The notes beneath the pieces are model-generated. The model saw nothing but the letters and a program-made list of their open reading frames with translations, was not told where the DNA came from and did no database searches. From Nostoc carneum NIES-2107 (lineage in GTDB: Bacteria; Cyanobacteriota; Cyanobacteriia; Cyanobacteriales; Nostocaceae), in contig AP018180.1 in NCBI GenBank assembly GCA_002368155.1, forward strand, positions 6,572,871 to 6,636,870: a stretch of DNA of 64,000 nucleotides. The letters run 5' to 3'. Below, in pieces: positions 1-9,742 of this stretch. A program made the position numbers and the translations under genes. The first letter of the stretch is position 1. Every line of letters begins with the position of its first letter.

Positions 1-1
1 A

Positions 2-1570
2 TATCAAGGTGGTCTAAGTAATCGATTGCTACTAAATCAATATCTATCTGGCGGAGTCAGCGCTGTCGAACGACATAACGGTTCAGCTGCACTGGTGATT
101 TACGATCCCAGAGAGCAACAGATTCATCTATTCTCCGATCACTTTGGTTTTTATCCTTTATTTGCATACCAACCCCAAAGCATCCCTGGTTGTGTGATCT
201 CTTCTTTTCCAGATGCGATCGCAGATGATCCGGTAGTTACAGTTAATGTAGATCCTGTGTCGATGGCGGAGTTTCTCTGGCAATGGAAAGCAACTCCCCC
301 ACATACCTATTACCAAGAAATTAAATATGTTGGTGCAGCTACTCACTCATCTTGGAACCTCGCCCAGAAAACATATCACCATCGCCAATACTGGCAGCCT
401 TTTCAAGAAAAATTCTATTCCCACCTATCCCAAGCTGTAATAGACCTAGAGCAAGCAGTACGTCATAGTATCCATATCCGTACCCTACCGCGATTAAGCC
501 CTGTTGTCAGCTATACCAGTGGCGGTTTAGATTCGCGAGTGGTTCTATTTACCGCCGCCGATCCCAATTCTGTGATTGGGTTCAACCTCTACGATATTTT
601 TAATCAAGAAGCAATTATTGCTAAACAGTTATGTCAAGAAGCGGGGATTAAATACGTTGGTTTTGCGCGAGATGATGATTACTACCCTCGCTGGATGCAC
701 CCAGGTGTGAAGATTTCTGGTGGAATGTGGTCTTTAGAAGATAACCACTTTTTAGGAACTAGAGAAGAAATTCGCCAATTAGGAACGCGCACAGTACTTA
801 GTGCTTGTTTAATCGATGATTTCTTTAAAGGAGAAAATCTCGATAGCTCAGATATTGGCATATGGGGACGTAAGTTACCCTTATCTCGCTTTAAATCTCA
901 ACGAGAGCCAGGTTTTAGAACATATCTTAATTCTCGACCTTCCCTATTTGCCAAGTCGATGGAACAACGTCAAGATGAGTGGTTTGCTGGAGTCCCAATG
1001 TCTCTACATACAGATATCGAACGTCTTCAGGCTGAAGATAAACGAGTTCGGCCTGTATGTTACGCAGAGGCTGTATCTGGCCCTTTAATGTTTCGCATCT
1101 TACCTTACGATGCCTTCTTAGCAGACCGCGCGATCGCTGATTGCTATAGTCGTATTCCACCCAAATGGAAATTAAACGCCACCGTTTGGGGAAAAGTTGT
1201 GGCGAACATCTGTGGAAATGCCATTATCGATGCTAACTATGGCTGGAAACCTGGCGCTTCTAGTGTAGAAAAACTGCTAATTTTTACCAGAGATTGGTTC
1301 AGACGACGCTTAGGGTTAATTCCTAAATTTCCAGATAAAGGCCCTGCTACTAATGGTTCTTGGCCAGAATTAGGTTGGTACATCCGCCATAGCGCCACAT
1401 TACGCCAACTGTGGGAAAGCACCCCCAAAAGCGATCGCCAACTGATGACAGATTTATGGGGAAGTAATCCTTGGCAGATATCTTTAGATCAATGGGCGCA
1501 AAACCCTTATGATTTCTTCCGCATTGCTACCATGCTCAACTATTGGGCTGTTCGTCGGGAGGGTAAATAG
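2..1570 (+). CDS. Asparagine synthase-like protein, 5' end cut off by the window
   Basis: The frame is open to the first base of the window, so the true start lies upstream; the TTG at 26 is not a convincing start. The first ~130 visible residues resemble the class II glutamine amidotransferase half of asparagine synthetase (SDHFGFYPLF region). From about residue 165 comes the ATP-pyrophosphatase half with its PP-loop SGGLDSR. The usual role is ATP-dependent amidation, but such proteins in polysaccharide clusters often have unknown substrates. The stop codon overlaps the GTG of the flippase by one base, so the two genes are probably co-transcribed. The N-terminal cysteine that would show glutaminase activity is outside the window. 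Family certain from the PP-loop and fold; substrate unknown. Confidence 0.8.
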   Translation, partial: YQGGLSNRLLLNQYLSGGVSAVERHNGSAALVIYDPREQQIHLFSDHFGFYPLFAYQPQSIPGCVISSFPDAIADDPVVTVNVDPVSMAEFLWQWKATPPHTYYQEIKYVGAATHSSWNLAQKTYHHRQYWQPFQEKFYSHLSQAVIDLEQAVRHSIHIRTLPRLSPVVSYTSGGLDSRVVLFTAADPNSVIGFNLYDIFNQEAIIAKQLCQEAGIKYVGFARDDDYYPRWMHPGVKISGGMWSLEDNHFLGTREEIRQLGTRTVLSACLIDDFFKGENLDSSDIGIWGRKLPLSRFKSQREPGFRTYLNSRPSLFAKSMEQRQDEWFAGVPMSLHTDIERLQAEDKRVRPVCYAEAVSGPLMFRILPYDAFLADRAIADCYSRIPPKWKLNATVWGKVVANICGNAIIDANYGWKPGASSVEKLLIFTRDWFRRRLGLIPKFPDKGPATNGSWPELGWYIRHSATLRQLWESTPKSDRQLMTDLWGSNPWQISLDQWAQNPYDFFRIATMLNYWAVRREGK

Positions 1571-2868
1571 TGAGAATTACAAAAGTTGCGGGTTTTGCTC
1601 ATACCCTCAAGCAAAAATTATTCTCTAATCAGCTGATTCGCAATCTCAGTTGGTTAGGTTCTGCAGAAATTATTAACCGAATTTTTCGCCTGATTACTAC
1701 TGTTGTTTTAGCTAGATTATTACATTCTTATGATTATGGTTTAGCAGCCATAGTCTTAACAACTAATGAATTTGTTCGAGTTTTTACTAATAATGGCATT
1801 TGGGCCAAACTAGTGCAAGCAGAACAAAAAGATGTACAGGAATTGAGCCAAACTGCATACTCTTTAAATTGGTTGATCTGTGGGACTTTATTTATTATTC
1901 AATGCCTTGTATCTATCCCTATAGCTTGGTTCTATCAAGATCAGCGAATTATTCTGCCAATTTGTGTGATGGCCTTGATATATTTAATCATTCCCTTTGG
2001 ACTAGTACAGCAATCTCTAGTTCAAAGAGAAAATAAATTACACGTTACAGCACTGGCAGGGGGATTGACAACTTGTATAGATAATATTCTGGCGATTATT
2101 TTGGCATTTTTAGGCTGGGGAATGTGGGCCATAGTTTTGCCTAAAGTCTTAATTGCACCCATTTGGGTATTGATTTTTTATAAGAATCATAAATGGCGAC
2201 CACCTAAAAAATTTACCTTTACTAAATGGCCAGAAATGGTGCATTTCGGTAAAAATATTTTAGGTGTGGAACTTTTAGAAACTTTTCGGAATAACCTCGA
2301 TTACCTAATTGCTGGACGATTTTTAGGAGTTGAATCCTTAGGGATATATTATTTTGCATTTAATGCCGGGCTGGGAATTAGTTTAAGCGTTATTAATGCT
2401 TTAGATATGGCTTTATTGCCCCATTTGTGTAGTGTCAGGTCAGACCTTGGAAAATTTAAGCAGAATTATCTCAAGAGTTTAAAAACTATTGCTTTTATTA
2501 TCATTCCCTTAGTTGTTTTGCAATCAAGTCTTGCTCCATTTTACGTACCAATTATTTTTGGTAAACAATGGATAGTAGCTATCCCGATTCTGATTTTGAT
2601 TTGTCTGTCAGCCATTCCTCGGCCTTTTGCAAATGCAGCTTCTCAAAGTTTATGGACATTAGATAAACCCCAATGGGACTTCCATTGGAATTTGGGTTTC
2701 ACAGCTATTTTTGCTACAGCCTTACTTATTGGCGTGCAGTGGAATATTTTCGGACTAGCTATAGGAGTATTAGCAACTCATGCTATAGCTCTACCCATAT
2801 ACACATTTGTGGTCACTCTATATGTACTGAGAAAACAACCTAGCCATCGTGAGGTAGTCGCAAAATGA
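1570..2868 (+). CDS. Wzx-type polysaccharide flippase
   Basis: A 432-residue, very hydrophobic protein with about 12 predicted membrane segments and the N-terminal pattern of the oligosaccharide flippase (MATE-like/Wzx) family: a short amphipathic lead, then SAEIINRIFRLITTVVLARL. Members move undecaprenyl-linked sugar repeat units across the plasma membrane. It starts with GTG sharing a base with the upstream TAG and ends in an ATGA overlap with the next glycosyltransferase, so it sits inside a tightly coupled operon. The glycosyltransferase neighbours support an exopolysaccharide role; lipopolysaccharide O-antigen export is the alternative. Confidence 0.85.
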   Translation: MRITKVAGFAHTLKQKLFSNQLIRNLSWLGSAEIINRIFRLITTVVLARLLHSYDYGLAAIVLTTNEFVRVFTNNGIWAKLVQAEQKDVQELSQTAYSLNWLICGTLFIIQCLVSIPIAWFYQDQRIILPICVMALIYLIIPFGLVQQSLVQRENKLHVTALAGGLTTCIDNILAIILAFLGWGMWAIVLPKVLIAPIWVLIFYKNHKWRPPKKFTFTKWPEMVHFGKNILGVELLETFRNNLDYLIAGRFLGVESLGIYYFAFNAGLGISLSVINALDMALLPHLCSVRSDLGKFKQNYLKSLKTIAFIIIPLVVLQSSLAPFYVPIIFGKQWIVAIPILILICLSAIPRPFANAASQSLWTLDKPQWDFHWNLGFTAIFATALLIGVQWNIFGLAIGVLATHAIALPIYTFVVTLYVLRKQPSHREVVAK

Positions 2869-3893
2869 AAAAAGTTTCTGTCATTATTCCCGTATATGGA
2901 GTCGAGAATTATATAGCTTCTACTGTGCAATCTGTTTTGCAGCAAACGTACAACAATTTTGAGTTGCTAATTATTGATGATGCTTCTGTTGATAAAAGTA
3001 TAGAAATTTGCCAGCAATTTACAGACCCTAGAATTAAAATTATTCGCCAAGCTAACCGCGGTCTAGCTGGCGCGAGGAATACAGGTATCCGTCACGCTCA
3101 AGGAGATTACTTAGCTTTTCTAGATGGGGATGATATTTGGTTACCAGAGAAACTAGCAAAGCATATCGCTCATTTAGAAAATGCGCCAGAAGTTGGCGTT
3201 AGCTTTAGTCGTTCGGCTTTTATTGATGAATCTGGCAAACCTTTAGGTACTTATCAAATGCCTAAGCTCAAAGGCATCACTACACCTCATTTACTCTGTA
3301 CTAATCCTGTGGGAAATGGCTCTGCGGCTGTGATTAGAAAAGAGGTATTTGAGGGGATTAAATTCCCAGATAATCTCCACGGAACTGTCGAAGATTTTTA
3401 TTTTGATGAACAATTTCGGCAATCAGAAGATATAGAATGTTGGATTCGGATTTCTATTCAAACTAATTGGCAAATAGAAGGTATCACCGAAGCTCTGACA
3501 TTGTATCGAGTCAATTCCAGCGGGCTATCTGCAAACTTGCTCAAGCAGTTAGATTCTTGGGAAAAAGTTATCCAAAAAACTCAAACTTATGCTCCAGAAT
3601 TAATTAATCAATGGAAATCTTTAGCTAGAGCTTATCAATTGCAGTATTTAGCTCGTAATGCTGTGCGCCTCCAAGCTGGTTCAATGGCTGTCAAACTCAT
3701 CAATCAAGCTTTAATCAGCGATTGGCGTATTGTTTTAGAACTTCCCCGCCCAACAATTTTGACCTTAGCTGCGGCCTATTTGTTATGGCTATTTCCCCAG
3801 TCTGTTTACAGTGTGATTGAGCAACTCGGTTTAAAAAATACCAAATCTAGCCAACAACGCCGCATTCTTCAAGACCAAATATTATCTCGGTAG
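2865..3893 (+). CDS. Family 2 glycosyltransferase (copy 1)
   Basis: A 342-residue GT-A fold enzyme. The N-terminal VSVIIPVYGVENYI strand and the DGDD metal/nucleotide-sugar motif (about residue 89) mark family GT2, which adds sugars from UDP/GDP donors on the cytoplasmic face. The C-terminal ~60 residues contain a hydrophobic stretch (LTLAAAYLLWLF) that could anchor it to the membrane. Its ATG overlaps the flippase stop (ATGA). The next gene is a close paralogue, by eye about 70% identical along the whole length, so this is a tandem duplication. Sugar and acceptor cannot be told from sequence. Confidence 0.9.
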   Translation: MKKVSVIIPVYGVENYIASTVQSVLQQTYNNFELLIIDDASVDKSIEICQQFTDPRIKIIRQANRGLAGARNTGIRHAQGDYLAFLDGDDIWLPEKLAKHIAHLENAPEVGVSFSRSAFIDESGKPLGTYQMPKLKGITTPHLLCTNPVGNGSAAVIRKEVFEGIKFPDNLHGTVEDFYFDEQFRQSEDIECWIRISIQTNWQIEGITEALTLYRVNSSGLSANLLKQLDSWEKVIQKTQTYAPELINQWKSLARAYQLQYLARNAVRLQAGSMAVKLINQALISDWRIVLELPRPTILTLAAAYLLWLFPQSVYSVIEQLGLKNTKSSQQRRILQDQILSR

Positions 3894-3975
3894 GCAAGTT
3901 ACATATCCGTCATTAAATGCCTACTTGGTATCTGTAAACTCAGATAATTATTAAAACTAATTTAAATTTTTGTCT

Positions 3976-4998
3976 ATGAAAAAAGTCTCTGTCATAATTC
4001 CAGTTTATCAAGCCGAAAAATATATAGCAGCCACAGTAAAATCTGTGCTGAATCAAACTTACGGAAATTTAGAGATTTTAATTATTGATGATGAATCTCC
4101 TGATAAAAGTATAGAAATTTGTCAACAATTTACCGACCCCAGAATTAAAATTATTTACCAAAAAAATCGGGGACTAGCCGGAGCCAGAAATACGGGTATT
4201 CGTCATGCTCAAGGAGAATATTTATCTTTTCTGGATGCTGATGACATTTGGTTGCCAGAAAAGATAGAAAAACATGTTAACCATTTGGAAAATAAACCAA
4301 ATGTAGGGGTTAGCTTTAGCCGTTCTGCCTTTATAGATGAAACTGGTCAGCCTTTAGGCATTTATCAAATGCCTCAGTTGCTAGGAATTACCCCTGAGCT
4401 TGTTCTTTGCCGCAACCCGATTGGTAATGGCTCCTCTGCTGTAATTCGCAGAGAAGTGTTTGAAACAATTAAATTCTTAGATAATATTCATGGAATTGTA
4501 GAAGATTGTTACTTTGATGAGCAATTCCGCCAATCTGAGGATGTGGAATGTTGGTTTCGGATATCTGTTAAGAGCAATCTGCAACTAGAAGGTATTGCTG
4601 AACCACTAACCTTATACCGTGTCAACTCAGGTGGGTTGTCTGCAAACTTGCTGAAACAATTAGATTCTTGGGAATCGATGCTTAATAAAGCACGCTTACA
4701 GGCTCCAGAAATAGTTAATCGATGGGAATCCCTAGCTAGAGCTTATCAGTTGCGGTATTTAGCGCGCAGAGCAGTAACATTGCAAGATGGTTTCATGGCT
4801 GTAAAACTAGCTAATCGAGCTTTGATAAACAACTGGCGTATCTTCTTCAAGGAACCACGTCGCACGCTGTTAACACTCATGGCTGCTTATTCTCTGTGGC
4901 TTTTACCCCTGTCTTTTTACAATTCTATACAATCTATAGCTTTCAAAAATGCAGGTAAAAACCAAAGACGGCGGATTTTGCAAGGACAAGCTAGTTAG
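3976..4998 (+). CDS. Family 2 glycosyltransferase (copy 2, tandem paralogue)
   Basis: Start chosen at ATG 3976 because it aligns with the MKKVSVIIPVY start of copy 1; a TTG two codons upstream is less likely. GT2 features are a VSVIIPVYQAEKYI strand and a DADD motif where copy 1 has DGDD. Identity to copy 1 extends through the C-terminal hydrophobic segment. An 82-bp AT-rich gap separates the copies, so copy 2 may have its own translation signal. Differences near the sugar-binding core suggest it may have diverged in donor or acceptor, but that is inference. Confidence 0.9.
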   Translation: MKKVSVIIPVYQAEKYIAATVKSVLNQTYGNLEILIIDDESPDKSIEICQQFTDPRIKIIYQKNRGLAGARNTGIRHAQGEYLSFLDADDIWLPEKIEKHVNHLENKPNVGVSFSRSAFIDETGQPLGIYQMPQLLGITPELVLCRNPIGNGSSAVIRREVFETIKFLDNIHGIVEDCYFDEQFRQSEDVECWFRISVKSNLQLEGIAEPLTLYRVNSGGLSANLLKQLDSWESMLNKARLQAPEIVNRWESLARAYQLRYLARRAVTLQDGFMAVKLANRALINNWRIFFKEPRRTLLTLMAAYSLWLLPLSFYNSIQSIAFKNAGKNQRRRILQGQAS

Positions 4999-5157
4999 TA
5001 ATTCCAGTGATCTTGGAGCGTTGTGAACAATTAAACTAGATTTTTAGGTCAATACTGGAAATTACTCACAATAGAGTAGCAATATTGGCTTAATCTTCCT
5101 GCGGCTGCATTTTTCTTCTGTAGATGTAAATGTGTTCCGTAATTCAAGTTATCGGCT

Positions 5158-7275
5158 ATGAGCGATCGCAAATTCTGCATTCCCTTAGTCAATGCTGGCT
5201 GCATTGGTATGATGGTGCTGACTACTGCTATTGCAATTACACCTGTAAAACCGAGTTGTAGTGCGACATCCAGCTACCAGTGGCAAAATGTTGCTATCGG
5301 AGGCGGTGGCTATGTTACAGGTATTTATCTGCACCCTCTACAGCAAAATCTTGTCTACATCCGAACTGATATCGGTGGCTTTTACCGTTGGAATCCTGCA
5401 AATAAGACATGGATACCTTTAACAGAGCGCTTTCCCCTTAATCAAAGTAACTACTATGGAGGCGAAGCTTTAGCACTCGATCCTCAAAACCCCAATGTTG
5501 TCTATATTGCTGTGGGTAAATATACTGAGGCTGGTTTGGGGACAATCTTTAAGTCCACTAATCAAGGCAAAACTTGGACGAAGTTGAATATTGACTTGCC
5601 GATGGGTGGCAATGAAAATCAGCGTTGGGCTAGTGAAAGACTAGCTGTTAACCCCTTTAATTCCAATATCATCTTCTTTGGTTCCCGTACAAATGGGCTA
5701 TGGAACTCATCTGATGGCGGTGGTAAATGGCAGAAAGTTACTAGCTTACCTGCAAAACCTCAAGCAGATATTGGTATTGCCGCCATCGTGTTTGATAAAA
5801 AAGCATCTGGTGTTGTATATGCTAATACCTACGGTGATGGCATATATCAATCTACTAACAATGGTCTCACCTGGCGTAAAATCCCAGGTAGTCCTTCCCA
5901 TGTGAATCGCATAACGGTTGTCAGCAACGGTATTGTTTATGCGACTCATAAAGCCGGAGTCAGCAAATATACAAATGGAGCTTGGACTAATGTCACCCCT
6001 CCTAATGCTCAAGCTGGCTTTGGTGCGATCGCAGTCAATCCCAGCAACCCTAATCAAATTTTAGTTGTTTACGACCAGTATCAAAAAAACAACTCTTACA
6101 CCATATTCCAATCCACTAATGGTGGATCTTCATGGCAAGCTAAAAAACGCACTTTAAACTCTCAAGTACCTTGGTGGCCTGATTGGTATTTCGCTTCTGC
6201 AACTGCAGATATTGAATTTGACCCCAAAATTCCTGGTAGGGTCTGGTTAACAGATTGGTATGGCACATGGCAAACAGATAATATCAACGTTGAATCACCT
6301 ATCTGGTCTAATTACGAACAAGGGCATGAGGAAGTGGTTAGCTTTGCCCTCGCTGCGCCTCCCAGTGGATCAGTGTTATTAAGCGGTTTAGCTGATGTTG
6401 ATGGCTTTCATCACCAAAAAGGACTCAAAGCTTATCCCTACACACAATTTGGTGGCAATAATGGTCTACGTTTTCAAGACACCTATAGTATTGATTACAG
6501 TGAAAGCAATCCTTTACGAATGGTGCGTTTAGGTGGCAATCGCTGGAACAATACCTTTACAGGAGCAACTTCGACAGATGGTGGTAAGACTTGGAATAAG
6601 TTTTCCTCATTCCCCTCTAAGACCATACCTCTACGTGTAGCCACATCTGCAACTAACCCCAATTTGTTTGTCGTCATCAATAGTCAAAGTCAGCCGCTCC
6701 GCACTACCAACGGCGGCGCTTCTTGGAGTCAAGTATCGGGATTACCCAATGGCCCCCAAGGGCCTTGGTATTGGGGTCAGCCACTAGCGGCAGATAAAGT
6801 CAATGGTAATGTATTTTACTATTACAATGGGGGCAAATTTTACCGCAGTGACGACGGTGGTACATCTTTCAGCGTTGTCAACTCATCCCTAGATAATGAA
6901 AATTGGTCTACCCTGAAAACAGTTCCAGGGGTAAGTGGTGAGGTTTGGGTGAGTCTCAACTGGAATGGATTACATCGCTCAACCAATGGTGGTGAGACAT
7001 TTACAAAGATTCCCCAAGTGGAGAGAGCTTATTTATTTGCTTTGGGAAAGCCACAAACTGGCAGCACAATTCCTGCATTGTATTTATATGGCAAAATTAC
7101 TGGTCTAGGTGAAGGAGTATTCCGTTCTCTAGATCATGCCAAAACATGGACAAGTATTGGCGATCCCCAAATACCTATCGGCAATAACCCGAATGTCATG
7201 GAAGCCAGTAGACAGCAATTTGGGCTGGTCTTTATTGGTACAAATGGGCGGGGAATTTACTATGGCAGCCCGTAA
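5158..7275 (+). CDS. Secreted GH74-like beta-propeller glycanase
   Basis: A 705-residue protein with an N-terminal signal-like hydrophobic segment (about residues 8-30). It then carries the hallmark of GH74 (xyloglucanase-like) enzymes: a WQNVAIGGGGYVTGI opening and RTDIGG, followed by repeated STNQGKTW / SSDGGGKW blades typical of BNR-type seven-bladed propellers. In GH74 two aspartates catalyse; candidates here are D71 (in RTDIGG) and D413 (in GLADVDGF). The known family cleaves beta-1,4-glucan backbones. Its place in an exopolysaccharide operon suggests it trims or releases the organism's own polymer. A non-catalytic propeller is the alternative. Confidence 0.75.
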   Translation: MSDRKFCIPLVNAGCIGMMVLTTAIAITPVKPSCSATSSYQWQNVAIGGGGYVTGIYLHPLQQNLVYIRTDIGGFYRWNPANKTWIPLTERFPLNQSNYYGGEALALDPQNPNVVYIAVGKYTEAGLGTIFKSTNQGKTWTKLNIDLPMGGNENQRWASERLAVNPFNSNIIFFGSRTNGLWNSSDGGGKWQKVTSLPAKPQADIGIAAIVFDKKASGVVYANTYGDGIYQSTNNGLTWRKIPGSPSHVNRITVVSNGIVYATHKAGVSKYTNGAWTNVTPPNAQAGFGAIAVNPSNPNQILVVYDQYQKNNSYTIFQSTNGGSSWQAKKRTLNSQVPWWPDWYFASATADIEFDPKIPGRVWLTDWYGTWQTDNINVESPIWSNYEQGHEEVVSFALAAPPSGSVLLSGLADVDGFHHQKGLKAYPYTQFGGNNGLRFQDTYSIDYSESNPLRMVRLGGNRWNNTFTGATSTDGGKTWNKFSSFPSKTIPLRVATSATNPNLFVVINSQSQPLRTTNGGASWSQVSGLPNGPQGPWYWGQPLAADKVNGNVFYYYNGGKFYRSDDGGTSFSVVNSSLDNENWSTLKTVPGVSGEVWVSLNWNGLHRSTNGGETFTKIPQVERAYLFALGKPQTGSTIPALYLYGKITGLGEGVFRSLDHAKTWTSIGDPQIPIGNNPNVMEASRQQFGLVFIGTNGRGIYYGSP

Positions 7276-7321
7276 TTGAATACACTTGTGTGTGGTCAAT
7301 TACTCTTGAGTAATTTGGTCA

Positions 7322-7368
7322 AAATACTTCTCAGATAAGTAATTGGTAGTATTATCTGAGAAGTATTT
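7322..7368 (+). terminator. Hairpin after the GH74-like gene
   Basis: A perfect 17-bp stem (7322-7338 with 7352-7368) and 13-nt loop lies 46 bp after the stop codon. The T-tract that follows is weak (TATTGTTT), so it may act as a 3'-end stabiliser as much as a terminator. Confidence 0.6.
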
Positions 7369-8211
7369 ATTGTTTAAAATTTGACCTAAAAGTTGAGAGA
7401 TTAATTGTGCGTCAAATGACTTTTTTGATGAAAGTCCATATTTGCTAAAGATTTTTTATATTTGAGGCGAGCTAATTTTAAATTTATCCTGATTTTATCG
7501 AACCTCAAAATTGCGTTATTGAGTAAATTATATTACTCTGAAGAAAGAATAATCTAGCAATATTTAGCGATTAATATTGCAATATCTAGAATATTAATCT
7601 TAGATAAAGGCAGAGATAGTAATCAGCATATTGTAATTTTATTTTGAGCAATAATTCTCTGTATTTATCTGCTGTGGATGCAAAATATGTAACATTTTTT
7701 ATAGAGAAATAATCTAGATTTCACTCTAAAATGTCATGATAGAAATATGGTAAATTAATAGTCTATATCTACCACAGACCTTGGCATACAAAGATTACAG
7801 CTTTGATTAATTACAAATATATTGAGTAATGCTATAGTAAAAAGTGTTTCTGATAGCGGCGAAATTTTACAACAGAGATACATCATATTTTAATGCTGAC
7901 TAATCTTATATAGAAGTTTAACAATATAGTGTTTAAAAGAACTTTGGTAGTGATATACTGCTTCCATCCAAGTTCAAATAAACCGATAATCTAATCTCTT
8001 TAACAAAAAATGGTAATCATGTTGATGGGTGTGATATGAATAACAAAGTACATTTATTTACAACTTATTTTGCATCTATCCCAATCTGGAGATAGCAATC
8101 AAGCTTGTAAGCGTATACTTGCTATCATATCAGGATTATTCAGAATAATATACAGCTGCGAATATACCTGAATATCAAGCTTGAAATATCAACAATTTGC
8201 AGTTATTTAAG
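7369..8211. other. Long AT-rich intergenic region
   Basis: More than 800 bases without a convincing gene on either strand. It is strongly AT-rich with many short stops. It probably contains the promoter of the sensor kinase operon, but I can identify no specific promoter or operator. Confidence 0.5.
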
Positions 8212-9717
8212 ATGCCAGCCCAGCGCTGGATATTGCTGATGTCAGCTTACGGATTTGTTAGGGTGTTTGCTTTTAATTTCTTACGGTTAATAACTCCATC
8301 GACTCAGAAAAGTTATTTATTTAGACCGTTGTATACTAGCTTGTTCATGGTGGTGTTGTTGATATTAGTCCAACATGGCTTGAACCTTTGGCTAGGATAT
8401 TTCAAACATGAAGCATCTGAAAATTTAACTCATGCTGTCTTGCTAGAGCGAGAAGAGGATCATCTGCTCAACGCTGTGATTGATCTAGAAAAACGCTTAG
8501 TTGAGGGTGATGAATTAGAGACCATCTCTTTTGAGAATAACTTCAATCGCCTATACCATCTCTTAGAGGATAACCCTAGTCAACTCAAGCAACTCGATCG
8601 CATTCAATATTTTTATCAGCAATGGCAAAGTGAGTTAAGTCAACAAAATGTCTCTAACGCTCAAAGCCGTGATAGTCGTGTAGGAATGACTTTATTTGGC
8701 GCTTTGCGAAATCAAGTTCAAAGCTTGGTTCAGCAAGAGCAACAACTGTTGAGCGATCGCACAATCTGGCTCACTGATTTACACCAAATCAACATTGTTC
8801 TCAATATTATCGGTACAGTACTGATATTGCTAGCTGTGGGTTTTCATCTCCAGCTTTTGCATCGACGAGCTACAGTAACTTTGCAGAAATTAAAAAAGCA
8901 CAGGAAATCTGCAATTGACTATAGAAATCCCGACAAAATTAGTCAATTGACAGAAGTTGTGGATGCAATGGTGAATGAGATTCAACGTCGTCAGACATGC
9001 ATACAGGTACGTAATCAAAATCTTGAGGAGCTGATCTGTACCCTATCACACGACCTCCGCACTCCCCTGTTGGCTACTCGTACTACCCTAGAGAGTATGC
9101 TTAAAGGAGCTTTTGGTGAGGTTAATAGCACATGGAGAGAGGTATTTGCAGAATACTACCAAACTAACGAGGATCTGCTCAAACTGGTGGAAGCTCTCTT
9201 AGATATCTCTCGCTATGAAGCTGGTAATCAAGTGAGCTTGAATTATGAGCCTCTAAATTGGGAAAAGATAGTTGTAAAAGTAATTACCCAAATTCAGGCT
9301 ATTTCTCAATCTCATTTTTGTTTGAAATATAGCATTGCTCAATCTCTACCAACCATCTATGGCGATGAGTTAGAGATTCGACGCGTTTTACAAAACCTCC
9401 TGGATAATGCTGTGCGTATCAGTGAGCCTCACAAGCAAATATTGATTAATGTTGCTAGCTTCAAAGACAACCAAGTCAAAGTTTCGGTGCGCGATCAAGG
9501 TAGAGGGATTGCACCACAGGAAAAAGAACAACTGTTTTACCGTTTTGTACAAGGACGAGGCCGACGTGGTAAATGTGGACTTGGTCTTTATTTATGCCGT
9601 CAAATCATTGAAGCTCACGGTGGCATAATCGGCGTTGACAGTTCCCTCGGTAAAGGTAGTACCTTTTGGTTTACCCTACCAGTTAATACAGATAAGGCTA
9701 GGTTCCATCATGCATAG
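8212..9717 (+). CDS. Membrane sensor histidine kinase
   Basis: About 501 residues from ATG 8212; a TTG at 8197 would add five residues. An N-terminal membrane segment (near residues 35-55), a ~140-residue extracytoplasmic helical region and a second membrane segment (near residues 195-217) precede a HisKA domain with the phospho-acceptor histidine in LSHDLRTPL. The HATPase domain follows, with N-box NLLDNAVRIS, G1 DQGRGIAP and G2 GLGLYLC. It autophosphorylates and passes phosphate to a regulator, here almost surely the NarL-type gene 25 bp downstream. The sensed signal is unknown; the exopolysaccharide neighbours suggest it governs that locus. Confidence 0.9.
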   Translation: MPAQRWILLMSAYGFVRVFAFNFLRLITPSTQKSYLFRPLYTSLFMVVLLILVQHGLNLWLGYFKHEASENLTHAVLLEREEDHLLNAVIDLEKRLVEGDELETISFENNFNRLYHLLEDNPSQLKQLDRIQYFYQQWQSELSQQNVSNAQSRDSRVGMTLFGALRNQVQSLVQQEQQLLSDRTIWLTDLHQINIVLNIIGTVLILLAVGFHLQLLHRRATVTLQKLKKHRKSAIDYRNPDKISQLTEVVDAMVNEIQRRQTCIQVRNQNLEELICTLSHDLRTPLLATRTTLESMLKGAFGEVNSTWREVFAEYYQTNEDLLKLVEALLDISRYEAGNQVSLNYEPLNWEKIVVKVITQIQAISQSHFCLKYSIAQSLPTIYGDELEIRRVLQNLLDNAVRISEPHKQILINVASFKDNQVKVSVRDQGRGIAPQEKEQLFYRFVQGRGRRGKCGLGLYLCRQIIEAHGGIIGVDSSLGKGSTFWFTLPVNTDKARFHHA

Positions 9718-9742
9718 TGTTAAAAGTGTAGGAACAGGAATC

